From assembly GCA_938003765.1 (NCBI GenBank), contig CALKYE010000136.1:1-33556 (forward strand): a stretch of 33,556 nucleotides of DNA, in the 5' to 3' direction. The stretch is from an uncultured Planctomycetia bacterium (GTDB lineage Bacteria > Planctomycetota > UBA1135 > GCA-002686595). A program made the position numbers and the translations under genes. The notes below the pieces were generated by a model. It made no database searches. It was given only the letters and a program-made list of their open reading frames with translations, and had not been told where the DNA came from. Below are positions 25,270 to 33,529 of this stretch, in pieces (within the stretch, counting starts at the first letter, position 1; every line of letters begins with the position of its first letter).

Positions 25270-26417
25270 GTGCGCGCTCCGCTCCGCATCCGCGGCGCGC
25301 CTGCGACGAGGACCGCCGCGCTGCGTCCGGCCGATTGGAGCGTGCGCCCGAACTCGCGCGCGGACGGCCAGGCGTGAACGATGAAGGCGCCTTCGCCCAG
25401 CGGGCGCTGCACGACTCGGCGCAGGGACGCGAGCCCGCCTTCGAGCGCGGAGCACTCGACGAGCGCAAGCTGCGCCAGGAGCGACTGCACCGCGCCGCGC
25501 GTCGCGCTCACTCGCAGCGACCAGGGCTGCGCGCCCTCGAAGCGGACGACGGTGGACTCGCCGACTCGTGCGCGACGTTCGACGATCGCCGCCGCGAGCG
25601 AGACCGCGCGTTCGAATCCCTCGTGCTGGCGATTGGCCGCGGGCATCTGCTCCACCCACCCGACGAGCACGAGCACCGCCTCGGGCTGCTCCTCGCCGCG
25701 CAACTCGCGCACGACCGTCTTCCCGCGCCGCGCGCTCGAGCGCCAGTGGATGCGATGCGGGCTGTCGCTGGGGCGGGCGTCGCGCAGCGCGTAGAACTCT
25801 TCGTCGCCGCGCCGCGAACGAACGTCGAGGCTGCGCTCGCGCCGGCGGGCCGCACTCTGCGCGGGATCGAACTGCAGCGCGGCGATCTGGGGCAAGCTGA
25901 GCCAGTCGACGTCGACGTCCAGATGCGCCGTCGCGCGCCACATCCCCAGCGGGAACTCGCTCGTCACGCGCAACGCGAGCTTGCGCACTTCGCCCCGGCG
26001 CCGCGTGCGCCACTCGCAAGCGGTGACGGCGCTCGCGAGAGCAGCCGTCGAAGCGCTACCCGGCCCGAGCCCGGCGAACAGCGCCAGAGGACGCGACGAC
26101 GCCGGTCCGTTGGCTCCTGCGAACACCAGCAGGTCCCGCGGCGCCGGACCGCCGCGCGCTGAGGCGATCTGCAGCGGGAACTCGAAGCGCTGCGCGGTGC
26201 GCACGCTGCGCCGCTCGTTCGTGCTCGCCTGCAGTCGTCGCACGCTCAGCCACGCGATCGGAGCGGAGACCGCGAAGGCCGCGAGCACCGTCGCGGGGAA
26301 CAGCATCAGCGGCGAGCCGAACGGAACGGTCGCCGCCAGCCCGCACAGCGCGAGCAGGAACGCGGTGCGGCCCGCGAGCGTCCACTCGAGCGTGACGCGT
26401 TGCGGGCGCGGGCTCAT
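25266..26417 (-). CDS. DUF58 domain protein
   Basis: This 383-residue protein has two hydrophobic segments near the N-terminus (about residues 15-60) and the DUF58 signature late in the chain: EFYALRDARPSDSPHRIHW followed by RSSARRGKTVVREL, matching the family R-x-Y-x-x-G-D-x-x-R-x-I-D-W pattern. DUF58 proteins lie between MoxR ATPases and TgpA-like proteins in many genomes. They are thought to act with the ATPase as a membrane-associated partner, often with a von Willebrand-like fold. It starts with an ATG whose bases overlap the MoxR stop (ATGA) and ends in a GTGA overlap with tgpA, so the three proteins should be made in fixed proportion. Confidence 0.9.
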   Translation of the reverse strand: MSPRPQRVTLEWTLAGRTAFLLALCGLAATVPFGSPLMLFPATVLAAFAVSAPIAWLSVRRLQASTNERRSVRTAQRFEFPLQIASARGGPAPRDLLVFAGANGPASSRPLALFAGLGPGSASTAALASAVTACEWRTRRRGEVRKLALRVTSEFPLGMWRATAHLDVDVDWLSLPQIAALQFDPAQSAARRRERSLDVRSRRGDEEFYALRDARPSDSPHRIHWRSSARRGKTVVRELRGEEQPEAVLVLVGWVEQMPAANRQHEGFERAVSLAAAIVERRARVGESTVVRFEGAQPWSLRVSATRGAVQSLLAQLALVECSALEGGLASLRRVVQRPLGEGAFIVHAWPSAREFGRTLQSAGRSAAVLVAGAPRMRSGART

Positions 26418-27382
26418 CGTGGAACCGCGAGGCCCTCGAGCAGCTCCGCCAAGAGCTCGGCGCTGGCCTGCGGCTCGCTCGCCTCACCGGCCGGCGTGAG
26501 GCGGTGCGCGAGAACCGGCGCGACCGCGCGCTTGAAGTCGTCGGGCGTGCAGAAGTCGCGGCCGTCGATCAGCGCCAGCGCTTGCGCCACGCGGCGCAAG
26601 GCGATCAACGCGCGCGTGCTGACGCCGTGCAGGAAGCGTCCGCTGCTGCGGGTCGCGTCTCCGATGGCGAGCGCGTACTGCAGGAGCGACTCGTCGATGC
26701 GCACGGCGCCTGCGACGGCGCAGAACGAGTCGAGTTCGCCGAGCGTGAGCTGCGGCTGGAGTCGCTCGAGCTGCGCCTCGCCGCCCTCTCCGCGGAGGAG
26801 CTTCAACTCCGCCTCGCGCGGCGGATGACCCAGGCTCAAGCGCACGGTGAAGCGATCGAGCTGCGACTCGGGCAACGGGTAGGTGCCCTCGAACTCGAGC
26901 GGGTTCTGCGTGGCGATGACGAAGAACGGCTTGGGCAGCGCCTTGGTCGCGCCCTCCACCGAGACTTGGCCCTCGCTCATGCACTCGAGCAGCGCCGACT
27001 GCGTGCGCGGCGGCGTGCGGTTGAGCTCGTCGGCGAGCACGACGTTGGCGAACACCGGGCCGGGCTTGAACACGAACACCGAGCGCTCCTGCGACCAGAC
27101 GGCGACGCCGAGCACGTCGGAGGGCAAGAGGTCGGAGGTGAACTGGATGCGGCGGAACTGAGCCCCGAGGGAGCGTGCGAGCGCGCGGGCCAGCGTGGTC
27201 TTGCCCGAGCCTGGTGCGTCCTCGAGCAGCAGGTGGCCGCGCGCGAGCAGGCACGCGGCCGCGAGTTCGAGCTGCTCACGCTTCCCGAGGATCACGCCGG
27301 ACAGCGCATCGATCCAATCGCCGAGCACGCGCGTCGACGGCGGCGCAGTCGGCGATGCGGCCTGGGGGGCGGGCGAGCTCAT
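26414..27382 (-). CDS. MoxR-family AAA+ ATPase
   Basis: This 322-residue ATPase has Walker A GSGKTTLARALA (about residues 61-72), Walker B VVLADELNRTPPRTQSALLE with the MoxR-specific DE-N-R-T-P-P core, and a sensor 1 stretch FVIATQNPLEFEGTYPLPE. The sensor 2/lid region is helical. MoxR proteins work as chaperone-like ATPases that mature or activate partner proteins and are usually encoded beside DUF58/VWA proteins, as here. It heads the three-gene minus-strand operon. No Shine-Dalgarno sequence precedes the ATG. The 133-base spacer to the divergent operon should hold promoters for both. Confidence 0.95.
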   Translation of the reverse strand: MSSPAPQAASPTAPPSTRVLGDWIDALSGVILGKREQLELAAACLLARGHLLLEDAPGSGKTTLARALARSLGAQFRRIQFTSDLLPSDVLGVAVWSQERSVFVFKPGPVFANVVLADELNRTPPRTQSALLECMSEGQVSVEGATKALPKPFFVIATQNPLEFEGTYPLPESQLDRFTVRLSLGHPPREAELKLLRGEGGEAQLERLQPQLTLGELDSFCAVAGAVRIDESLLQYALAIGDATRSSGRFLHGVSTRALIALRRVAQALALIDGRDFCTPDDFKRAVAPVLAHRLTPAGEASEPQASAELLAELLEGLAVPR

Positions 27383-27454
27383 GAAGGCCCACTGTTACCG
27401 CGTGTGCGCGGCGTGGCAACCGCGCGAGCGACGGGAAGCGCCATCAGCGACGCG

Positions 27455-27460
27455 TATACT
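27455..27460 (+). promoter_or_regulatory. TATACT -10-like hexamer for the amine dehydrogenase-lysA operon
   Basis: TATACT is a five-of-six match to TATAAT in the 133-base spacer between divergent operons. It lies 55 bases before the GTG at 27516. No convincing -35 is found 17 bases upstream. Confidence 0.4.
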
Positions 27461-27515
27461 CCCGCGCCTTCGTCCCCTGCCGCTCGACGCGGCGCCCCAC
27501 GCGACTCCCCTCTCA

Positions 27516-28526
27516 GTGTCCACACTCCGTCTGCTCCACGTCGGGCTCGGCCCCCTGGGCCTGCGCATCCAACAGGACCTCCTCGACAAGGGCCTGGGCC
27601 GCACGGTCGCCGCCGTCGACCTCGACCCGCAGCTCGCGGGCAGCTCGCTCGCGAGCCTCGTCCCCGGCGCTCCCGACGTGCGGATCACGCCGACGCTGGA
27701 GGCCGTGACGAACTGGGAGGAGATCGACGCCGCGATCCTCACGACCAGCTCCGATCTGGCGCGCTGCGCCGATTCGCTGGAGCAGATCCTGGCGCGCGGA
27801 GTGGCGGTCGTTTCGAGCTGCGAGGAGCTCGTGTGGCCCTGGCTGCGCCACGCGCAACTCGCCGAGCGTCTCGACCAGACCGCGCGGCGCGCCGGCGCGC
27901 AGTTGCTCGGCACGGGCGTGAATCCGGGCTACCTCATGGACGCGCTGGCGGTGTTCGCGACCGGCGTGTGCAAGTCGGTGCGCAGCGTCCGGATCGCGCG
28001 CATTCAGGACGCCACGCCGCGGCGCGTGCCGTTCCAGAAGAAGATCGGCGCGGGACTGTCCACCGAGCAGTTCCAGGCTGCGATCGGCGCTGGCTGGCTG
28101 CGCCACGTCGGACTCGGCGAGTCGCTGCACTTCGTGGCGCATTCGCTGGGCTGGCCGGTCGAGCGTTGGAGCGAGAGCATCGAGCCGGTGCTCGCCACGC
28201 GCGAGCTGGAGTGCGCGCTGGGCCGCATCCCCGTCGGCCACGCCGCGGGCGTGCGGCAGGTCGCGGAGGGCTGGTCCGGCGGCGAACGCAAGCTGCTGCT
28301 GGAGTTCCAGGCCGCCATCGCGCAGAGCGAGCCCCACGACCGCGTGCAGCTCGACGCCGAGCCCCCCATCGACCTCGTCCTGCGCGGCGGAGTGCACGGC
28401 GACGTCGCGACCAGCGCGATCGTGCTCAACTGCCTCGCGCCGCTGCTCAGCGCCCGCGCGGGGCTGCACACGATGGCGACGATCCCGATGGCTGCCTGCT
28501 TCGACCCGCGGGCGGCAGGACGCTGA
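27516..28526 (+). CDS. DapB-fold NAD(P)-dependent amine dehydrogenase, 2,4-diaminopentanoate dehydrogenase-like
   Basis: This 336-residue protein has an N-terminal Rossmann motif GLGPLG (residues 10-15) and a central GTGVNPGYLMDALAV block at about residue 132. IARIQDATPRR and VPFQKKIGAG follow, as I recall from 2,4-diaminopentanoate dehydrogenase and related amine dehydrogenases. The E-x-H-H-x-x-K-x-D-x-P-S-G motif of true dihydrodipicolinate reductase (DapB) is missing, so it should not be called DapB. Family chemistry is reversible oxidative deamination of an amine next to or near an amino acid centre. The GTG at 27516 puts the Rossmann fold at the usual distance from the N-terminus. The oxoamine synthase gene follows after 16 bases and lysA after that. 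The substrate is inferred only from neighbours. Confidence 0.8.
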   Translation: MSTLRLLHVGLGPLGLRIQQDLLDKGLGRTVAAVDLDPQLAGSSLASLVPGAPDVRITPTLEAVTNWEEIDAAILTTSSDLARCADSLEQILARGVAVVSSCEELVWPWLRHAQLAERLDQTARRAGAQLLGTGVNPGYLMDALAVFATGVCKSVRSVRIARIQDATPRRVPFQKKIGAGLSTEQFQAAIGAGWLRHVGLGESLHFVAHSLGWPVERWSESIEPVLATRELECALGRIPVGHAAGVRQVAEGWSGGERKLLLEFQAAIAQSEPHDRVQLDAEPPIDLVLRGGVHGDVATSAIVLNCLAPLLSARAGLHTMATIPMAACFDPRAAGR

Positions 28527-28542
28527 GCGTCGACCCCGCGCC

Positions 28543-29646
28543 ATGGCGCGCCTTGCGATCGAGGCCTCGACGGCGACGCGCATCGCGCTCCACGGGCGCG
28601 AGCTGGTGTACTTCGGCGGCTGCGGCTACCTCGGCCTCGCGCACGACCCGCGCGTGCTCGCGGCGCTCGCCGACGGCGCGCAACGCTTCGGCCTGAGCGC
28701 AGGCGCGTCGCGCGAGACGACCGGCAACTGCGTGGTGTTCGACGAGCTCGAACGCGAGCTGGCGCAGCGCTTCCACACTCCAGCCGCGCTGCTCACGCCC
28801 GAGGGCTACACGGCGAACTTCGTCGCCGCGCAGGTGCTCGCGCGCGAGCACGCGATCGCTCTGATCGACGAGCGCGCGCACGCCAGCGTGTTCGACGCCG
28901 CGCGCGCCGCCGGGATGCGCGTCGAGGTCTGGCCGCACCACGACCTCGCCGCGCTCGAGCAACTCGCGAGCACCCACGGGCGCCACGCGGTCGTCGCGTT
29001 CGATGGAGTCCAACCCACCCGCGGCGAGATCGCGCCCGCGCGCGCCATCGCGGAGCTGTGCGACGCAGCGCAGGCCGCGCTGTGGATCGACGACTGCCAC
29101 GGAGTCGGCGTGGTCGGCCCGCGCGGCCGCGGAACGCTCGAGCACTCGGGCGTGAGCGGCGAGCGCGTGCTGCTGACGGCGACGCTCTCCAAAGCGCTCG
29201 GCTGTTACGGCGGATTCGTCGCGGGCCCGCAGCGCTGGATCGAAGCCGCGCGCGAGCACTCGGCGGCCTACATCGGGAGCACCCCGCCGCCGCCCGCAGT
29301 CGCTGCCGCCGCGCTGATTGCGCTCGAGCTGGCGTTCGACGACGGCGCGCGCCTCGCTGCGCTGCGGAGCAACAGCGCCTCGCTGCGGACGGGCTTCCAC
29401 GCGCTCGGACTGCCGGCGCCGCGCGAGGACCTGCCGGTGTTCGCCTTCACGTTGCCGCACGCGGGCGCGATGGACGAACTGCACGAGCGCTTGATCGCGG
29501 ACGGAGTGTTCGCCCCGCTCGTGCGCTACCTGGGCTCGCCCAGCCAGGGCAACTTCCGCATCGTCGTCAACGCCGAGCACAGCGCCGCCGACGTCGAGCG
29601 CTTGATCCACGCACTCGCACGCGGACTGGGGAGGACCATCGCATGA
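28543..29646 (+). CDS. Alpha-oxoamine synthase family PLP enzyme (BioF/KBL-like)
   Basis: This 367-residue fold-type I PLP enzyme is related to 8-amino-7-oxononanoate synthase (BioF) and 2-amino-3-ketobutyrate CoA ligase (Kbl). It shows the conserved blocks GYLGLAHDPRV, GASRETTGN, the H-A-S stack (ERAHASVFDA), DDCHGVGVVGPRGRGTLE, and the cofactor Lys217 in TLSKALGCYGGF. Members join an amino acid to an acyl-CoA with loss of carbon dioxide. The specific amino acid and acyl group are not readable. The chain is a little short for BioF (~385), and no other biotin gene is nearby, so a biotin role is doubtful. It is coupled to lysA by an ATGA overlap, with the amine dehydrogenase just upstream. Confidence 0.85.
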   Translation: MARLAIEASTATRIALHGRELVYFGGCGYLGLAHDPRVLAALADGAQRFGLSAGASRETTGNCVVFDELERELAQRFHTPAALLTPEGYTANFVAAQVLAREHAIALIDERAHASVFDAARAAGMRVEVWPHHDLAALEQLASTHGRHAVVAFDGVQPTRGEIAPARAIAELCDAAQAALWIDDCHGVGVVGPRGRGTLEHSGVSGERVLLTATLSKALGCYGGFVAGPQRWIEAAREHSAAYIGSTPPPPAVAAAALIALELAFDDGARLAALRSNSASLRTGFHALGLPAPREDLPVFAFTLPHAGAMDELHERLIADGVFAPLVRYLGSPSQGNFRIVVNAEHSAADVERLIHALARGLGRTIA

Positions 29647-30914
29647 GCCCTTCGATCGACACCAAGGCGCGACTGTTCGACGACGCGCTCCTGCGCGACT
29701 GTGCGGCGCGCTTCGGCACGCCGCTGTACCTCTACGACGCGGGCGTCCTGAGCCGTCGCGCGCGCGAGCTGCGCGAGGCCCGCGCCAGCGACGGACGCGG
29801 ATTCGACGTGGTGCGCTACGCGCAGAAGGCGAACCCGAACCTCTCGCTGCTGCAGCTCGTGCGCTCCGAGGGACTGCAGGTCGACGCCGTATCCGCGGGA
29901 GAGTTGAACCGCGCGTTGCTCGCGGGCTTCGAGGCGCGTCGCACGCAGTTCTGCGCCGACCTGTTCGACCGCGAGACGCTCGCGCTGCTGGAAGCGCAGC
30001 CCTTCGCCGTGAACGTCGGCTCGCCCGACATGCTCGAGCAACTCGCCGCGGCAACGCGCGCGACGCGAACCGTGACGCTGCGGCTCAACCCCGGGTTCGG
30101 ACACGGGCACGACCGAAAGGTCTCGACCGGCGGAGCGGCTTCGAAGCACGGCATCTGGCACGCGGACATCGAGCAGGTCGTCGCGCGAGCGCGGCGCGCG
30201 GGACTCGAGGTGACGGGCTTGCACGTCCACATCGGCTCGGGCTCGGATCTCGACAACCTGTCGCGCGCGGGCGAAGTGCTCGAGCACGCCGCTCGCTGTG
30301 TCGGCCGCTCACTGGAATCGATCTCGGCCGGCGGAGGGTTGCCCACTCCGTATCGGCCCGGCGAAGCGCGCTTCGACGTCCAGGCGCACGTCGAGCGCTG
30401 GTGCGCCGTGCGCGCGCGCATCGAACGCGCGCTGGGACGAACGATCGCGCTCGAGCTCGAGCCCGGGCGCTACCTCGTGGCGGAATGCGGGCTGATCCTG
30501 TGCGAGGTGCGCGGGCTCAAGCGCAGCGGCGAGTTCGAGTACGTGCTCGTCGACGCGGGCTTCCACAACCTGATCCGCCCCGCGATGTACGGCGCCTACC
30601 ACCACCTCACCGTCGTCGGGCGCGACAGCGAACCCGCCGAGCCGTTCCTCGTCGCGGGTCCGTTGTGCGAGAGCGCCGACGTGTTCACGCAGGGCAAGCA
30701 GGCCGCGCTCGAGCCGCGCGCGCTGCCTCGTCCGCGACTGGGAGACCTGCTGTGCATCCACGACACAGGGGCCTACGGCGCCGCGATGGCCAGCGGCTAC
30801 AACTCGCAGTTGCTCGCGGCCGAAGTACTGGTCCACAATGGCCAGGCGCGGCTGGTCCGCGCCCGACAGACCTTCGACCAGCTCGTGCACAACGAACGCT
30901 CCTGCCTTTCATGA
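29643..30914 (+). CDS. lysA: Diaminopimelate decarboxylase (EC 4.1.1.20)
   Basis: LysA decarboxylates meso-diaminopimelate to L-lysine, the last step of lysine synthesis. The 423-residue protein resembles the Escherichia coli type closely. It has cofactor Lys62 in RYAQKANPN, NPGFGHGH, SKHGIW, HVHIGSGSD, ISAGGGLPTPY, LELEPGRYLVAE, VDAGFHNLIRPAMYGAYHH, the active-site Cys in GPLCESADVF (about residue 342) and the terminal HDTGAYGAAMASGYNS. These identify it as a fold-type III decarboxylase and make DAP the best substrate; the HIGSG form is shared with the Escherichia coli enzyme. It overlaps the gene before and the gene after by ATGA, so it is the centre of a translationally coupled chain. It also uses up a peptidoglycan precursor, which may link it to the downstream penicillin-binding-fold protein. 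Confidence 0.94.
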   Translation: MSPSIDTKARLFDDALLRDCAARFGTPLYLYDAGVLSRRARELREARASDGRGFDVVRYAQKANPNLSLLQLVRSEGLQVDAVSAGELNRALLAGFEARRTQFCADLFDRETLALLEAQPFAVNVGSPDMLEQLAAATRATRTVTLRLNPGFGHGHDRKVSTGGAASKHGIWHADIEQVVARARRAGLEVTGLHVHIGSGSDLDNLSRAGEVLEHAARCVGRSLESISAGGGLPTPYRPGEARFDVQAHVERWCAVRARIERALGRTIALELEPGRYLVAECGLILCEVRGLKRSGEFEYVLVDAGFHNLIRPAMYGAYHHLTVVGRDSEPAEPFLVAGPLCESADVFTQGKQAALEPRALPRPRLGDLLCIHDTGAYGAAMASGYNSQLLAAEVLVHNGQARLVRARQTFDQLVHNERSCLS

Positions 30915-32188
30915 AGAATCCCGGCCCCGGACTGCTGCTCGCCCTGTTCGCCACGTCGCTCGCCCCCGCGGGATGGAGCGCACCGCAGGCAGCCTCCGGC
31001 CAGGAGTCCGAAGCGCCGGCCCGCATCGGTCGCATCGAGGCCCTGTTGGCGGCGCACCGCGACAAGTTCGCGTCCGTGGTCGAGCGCGGCCGCGATCTGC
31101 GCCTGCAGATCCTGCTGGGCGAAGTGCGCGAAACCGAGGCCGGCCCCGAGCTCGTCCAGAACAGCTACCGCCTCGACGCCGAGTACTTCTATCCCGCGAG
31201 CACGATCAAGCTCGTGGCTGCGATCACCGCGCTCGAGCGCCTCAACGACCTCCGCCGGACCACCGCGCCGAAGTTCAATGAGCGCACGCCGCTCGCCTTC
31301 CACCCGCTGTTCAAGGGCGAGGTGCTCGAAGCCACCGACGAGTCCAACGTCGATGGCGGCGTGATCACGCTCGAGCACCTGATCCGCAAGGCGCTGATCG
31401 TTTCCGACAACGCGGCCTACAACCGGCTGTACGACTTCTGCGGTCAGGAGTGGCTCAACCAGCGCGCGTGGCGCGCCGGGCTGCGCGACGCAAAGCTCTC
31501 GCACCGCCTGTCGGTCACGCGCACTCAGGTCGACAACAAGCGCACCTGCGCGATCGAGCTGCGCTTCGACGACGAGCCGATCGTGGTCGACGCGCGCTGG
31601 AGCAACGTGGGCGAGCTGGGCGTGATCGGCCCCAAGGGCGTGTACGTCGGCAAGGCGCACCGCGATCGCTCGGGCGAGGTCGACAAGCCCATGAGCTTCT
31701 TCCACAAGAGCTACCTGCCGCTGCGCGACATGCAGCTCGCACTCGCGCGCGTGGTGCGGCCCGATCTCGTCAAGCTGCCCGGTGAGCTGTTCGACATCAC
31801 CGACGAACAGCGCGCGCTGCTCGCCGATGCGCTGAGCGTGTACCCGGGCGACTCGAAGAACCCGGTCTGGTCGCGCGAGCAGTACCCCGACGAGTACGCC
31901 AAGTTCTTCCTCACGGGCGTCACGCGCGTGCTGCCCAAGGAGAGCGTGCGCATCTACAACAAGGTCGGACTGGCGTACGGCTTCGTGACGGACAACGCGT
32001 ACATCGTCGACACGACGAGCGGCAAGGGCTTCTTCCTCGCCATGACGATGTACGCCAACTCCGACGAAGTGCTCAACGACGACAAGTACGACTACGAGAC
32101 CGTCGCGTTCCCGTTCTTCGCTGACTTCGCCGAGGTCGTCGCGCGCGACATCTGGGCCAAGCCCGCGAGCCAAGAGAAGAAGCAATGA
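30911..32188 (+). CDS. Exported class A beta-lactamase-fold serine hydrolase
   Basis: This 425-residue protein has a signal peptide (hydrophobic residues ~7-20, cleavage near residue 24-30). The serine nucleophile motif S-x-x-K is at Ser97-Lys100 (YPASTIK), and SDN is at 165-167. In the KTG position there is K-V-G at about residue 351, followed by a family-like strand (AYGFVTDNAYIVDT). It is longer than a typical class A beta-lactamase (~290) because of inserts between SDN and K-V-G. No clear omega-loop E-x-x-x-N is visible. It is therefore better described as a beta-lactamase-like or DD-peptidase-like hydrolase than as a resistance enzyme. It acts in the periplasm, possibly on cell-wall peptides. 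Its start overlaps lysA by ATGA and its end overlaps the next gene in the same way. Confidence 0.82.
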   Translation: MKNPGPGLLLALFATSLAPAGWSAPQAASGQESEAPARIGRIEALLAAHRDKFASVVERGRDLRLQILLGEVRETEAGPELVQNSYRLDAEYFYPASTIKLVAAITALERLNDLRRTTAPKFNERTPLAFHPLFKGEVLEATDESNVDGGVITLEHLIRKALIVSDNAAYNRLYDFCGQEWLNQRAWRAGLRDAKLSHRLSVTRTQVDNKRTCAIELRFDDEPIVVDARWSNVGELGVIGPKGVYVGKAHRDRSGEVDKPMSFFHKSYLPLRDMQLALARVVRPDLVKLPGELFDITDEQRALLADALSVYPGDSKNPVWSREQYPDEYAKFFLTGVTRVLPKESVRIYNKVGLAYGFVTDNAYIVDTTSGKGFFLAMTMYANSDEVLNDDKYDYETVAFPFFADFAEVVARDIWAKPASQEKKQ

Positions 32189-33522
32189 AGTCGGGCGGCC
32201 TGCTCGCCGCGCTCGCGATCGCGCTGGCGCTGCTGGCGGGCCTGGTGTGGTGGCTGGGGCGCGATGAGAGCGCGCCGAGCGAGGCGGCGGGCGGAACGCG
32301 CGTCGAAGCGTCGACGACGGAACAGGCGCCGCCCGCGCGAATCGACGCGCCGAGTTCGAGCGGATCGAGCGCGACGTCATCGACTCCGCAGCAGCGCGAA
32401 GCTCGCGGGACTCGCGCCTACTTGGCCCCGCAGGGCCCGCGGGGCGCCCTGCAGGTGCGCGTCACGTGGGAGCTCACTGGAGCGGCGGCAGCCAATGTCG
32501 GTGTGCGTTTGGAACGCATGGACGGTCCGCTGCTCCTGCTGCAAGGAAGCGCCCGGACCGACGCCAACGGCGTGGCCTTGTTCGATGACGTCGCAACCGG
32601 GCTCCTGCTCGTGAGAGGCGACCGCTCCGGTGAGGTCGTTTGCGAAGTCGTCGAGGGCCGCCGGAACGAGGTGGAGTTGAAGCTCGCGCGCGGCGTCACC
32701 GTCACCGGCCGCGTCCGCGACGAGCAGGGACGCAGCGTGTCGCAAGGAACCGTGTGGATCCTCGCGCGCTCGCGCTGGATCGAGCTGGCCGAAGCCGACG
32801 CCTCTGGCCGCTACACCATCGAGTCCGTTCCGGTCGACTCGACGCTCGTCGCCCTGGCGCGCGAGCGAAGCCCGTCCCGTTGGTCAAAGGTCGAGGGCGC
32901 CGTCGAAGGAGTCGTGCAGCTCGATTTCGAGGTCGGCGGGCCCGCGGCGACGTTGCTCGGGCAGGTGCTCGACCCTGGCGAGCATCCGGTTACGCGCGCG
33001 GCAGTCGTCCTGCTCTCGAGGGAGCAGGGCGCCGCGGGTCTCTCCGCACCGCCTCGTCGCGCCGTTGCGTGCGACGAGGAGGGTCGCTTCCAACTGCACA
33101 GCGTGCCGCCGGGGCCTCAGCGCTTGCTCGTTCAAACCGAGCAGTTCGCGCCCGAGGTGCGCGACGTCGAGGTCCGACTCGGCGAACGCCAGGAACTCAT
33201 CCTTCAGGTCTCTCCGGGCGCGGAACTGGCCGGTGTGGTCACGCTGCAAGGCAAGCCGGCGGCCGGCGCGCTCGTGCTCGTCGGCGGCGAGTTCGGAACA
33301 GCGTGGGGCGGCGCCGCAAGCGACGCATCGGGCCGTTACCGCATCACCGGATTGCCGACGGGCAAGCGTCCTCTCGTGGCCGCGCTGGCGCCTGGTCCGG
33401 GCAACCGGCTGCGTTGGCTCGAGAACTCCGCAGACGCCGATTTGGCGTCGGCGTCCGCGGAACTCGAGCTCGTCGCCGGCCGCGCCGTGATCTGGAATCC
33501 CGAGCTGAAGCCGAAGGACTGA
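32185..33522 (+). CDS. Membrane-anchored protein with carboxypeptidase regulatory-like (beta-sandwich) repeats
   Basis: This 445-residue protein has one N-terminal transmembrane segment (residues ~5-25, ending WWLGRDES) and a Ser/Thr/Ala/Pro-rich linker to about residue 75. At least three copies of a carboxypeptidase-regulatory-like fold follow. Repeat cores are VTVTGRVRDEQGRSVSQGTV then DASGRYTIESVP; TLLGQVLDPGEHPVTRAAV then DEEGRFQLHSVPPG; and ELAGVVTLQGKPAAGALVLV then DASGRYRITGLPTG. Such domains are non-catalytic Ig-like modules used for binding or as spacers. The extracellular side is implied by the N-in anchor. The ATG overlaps the stop of the serine hydrolase (ATGA), so the two exported proteins may form a pair. 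The gene ends at 33522, 34 bases before the window end. Confidence 0.85.
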   Translation: MKSGGLLAALAIALALLAGLVWWLGRDESAPSEAAGGTRVEASTTEQAPPARIDAPSSSGSSATSSTPQQREARGTRAYLAPQGPRGALQVRVTWELTGAAAANVGVRLERMDGPLLLLQGSARTDANGVALFDDVATGLLLVRGDRSGEVVCEVVEGRRNEVELKLARGVTVTGRVRDEQGRSVSQGTVWILARSRWIELAEADASGRYTIESVPVDSTLVALARERSPSRWSKVEGAVEGVVQLDFEVGGPAATLLGQVLDPGEHPVTRAAVVLLSREQGAAGLSAPPRRAVACDEEGRFQLHSVPPGPQRLLVQTEQFAPEVRDVEVRLGERQELILQVSPGAELAGVVTLQGKPAAGALVLVGGEFGTAWGGAASDASGRYRITGLPTGKRPLVAALAPGPGNRLRWLENSADADLASASAELELVAGRAVIWNPELKPKD

Positions 33523-33529
33523 GCCGCGC

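Noticed and set aside
27516..28526. Calling the first operon gene dapB
   Set aside because: The DapB active-site motif with paired His and Lys is absent, and the GTGVNPG and QKKIGAG blocks point to the amine dehydrogenase branch.
28447..30054. Minus-strand open frame of 535 codons
   Set aside because: It is antisense to the oxoamine synthase and LysA, both of which are securely identified.
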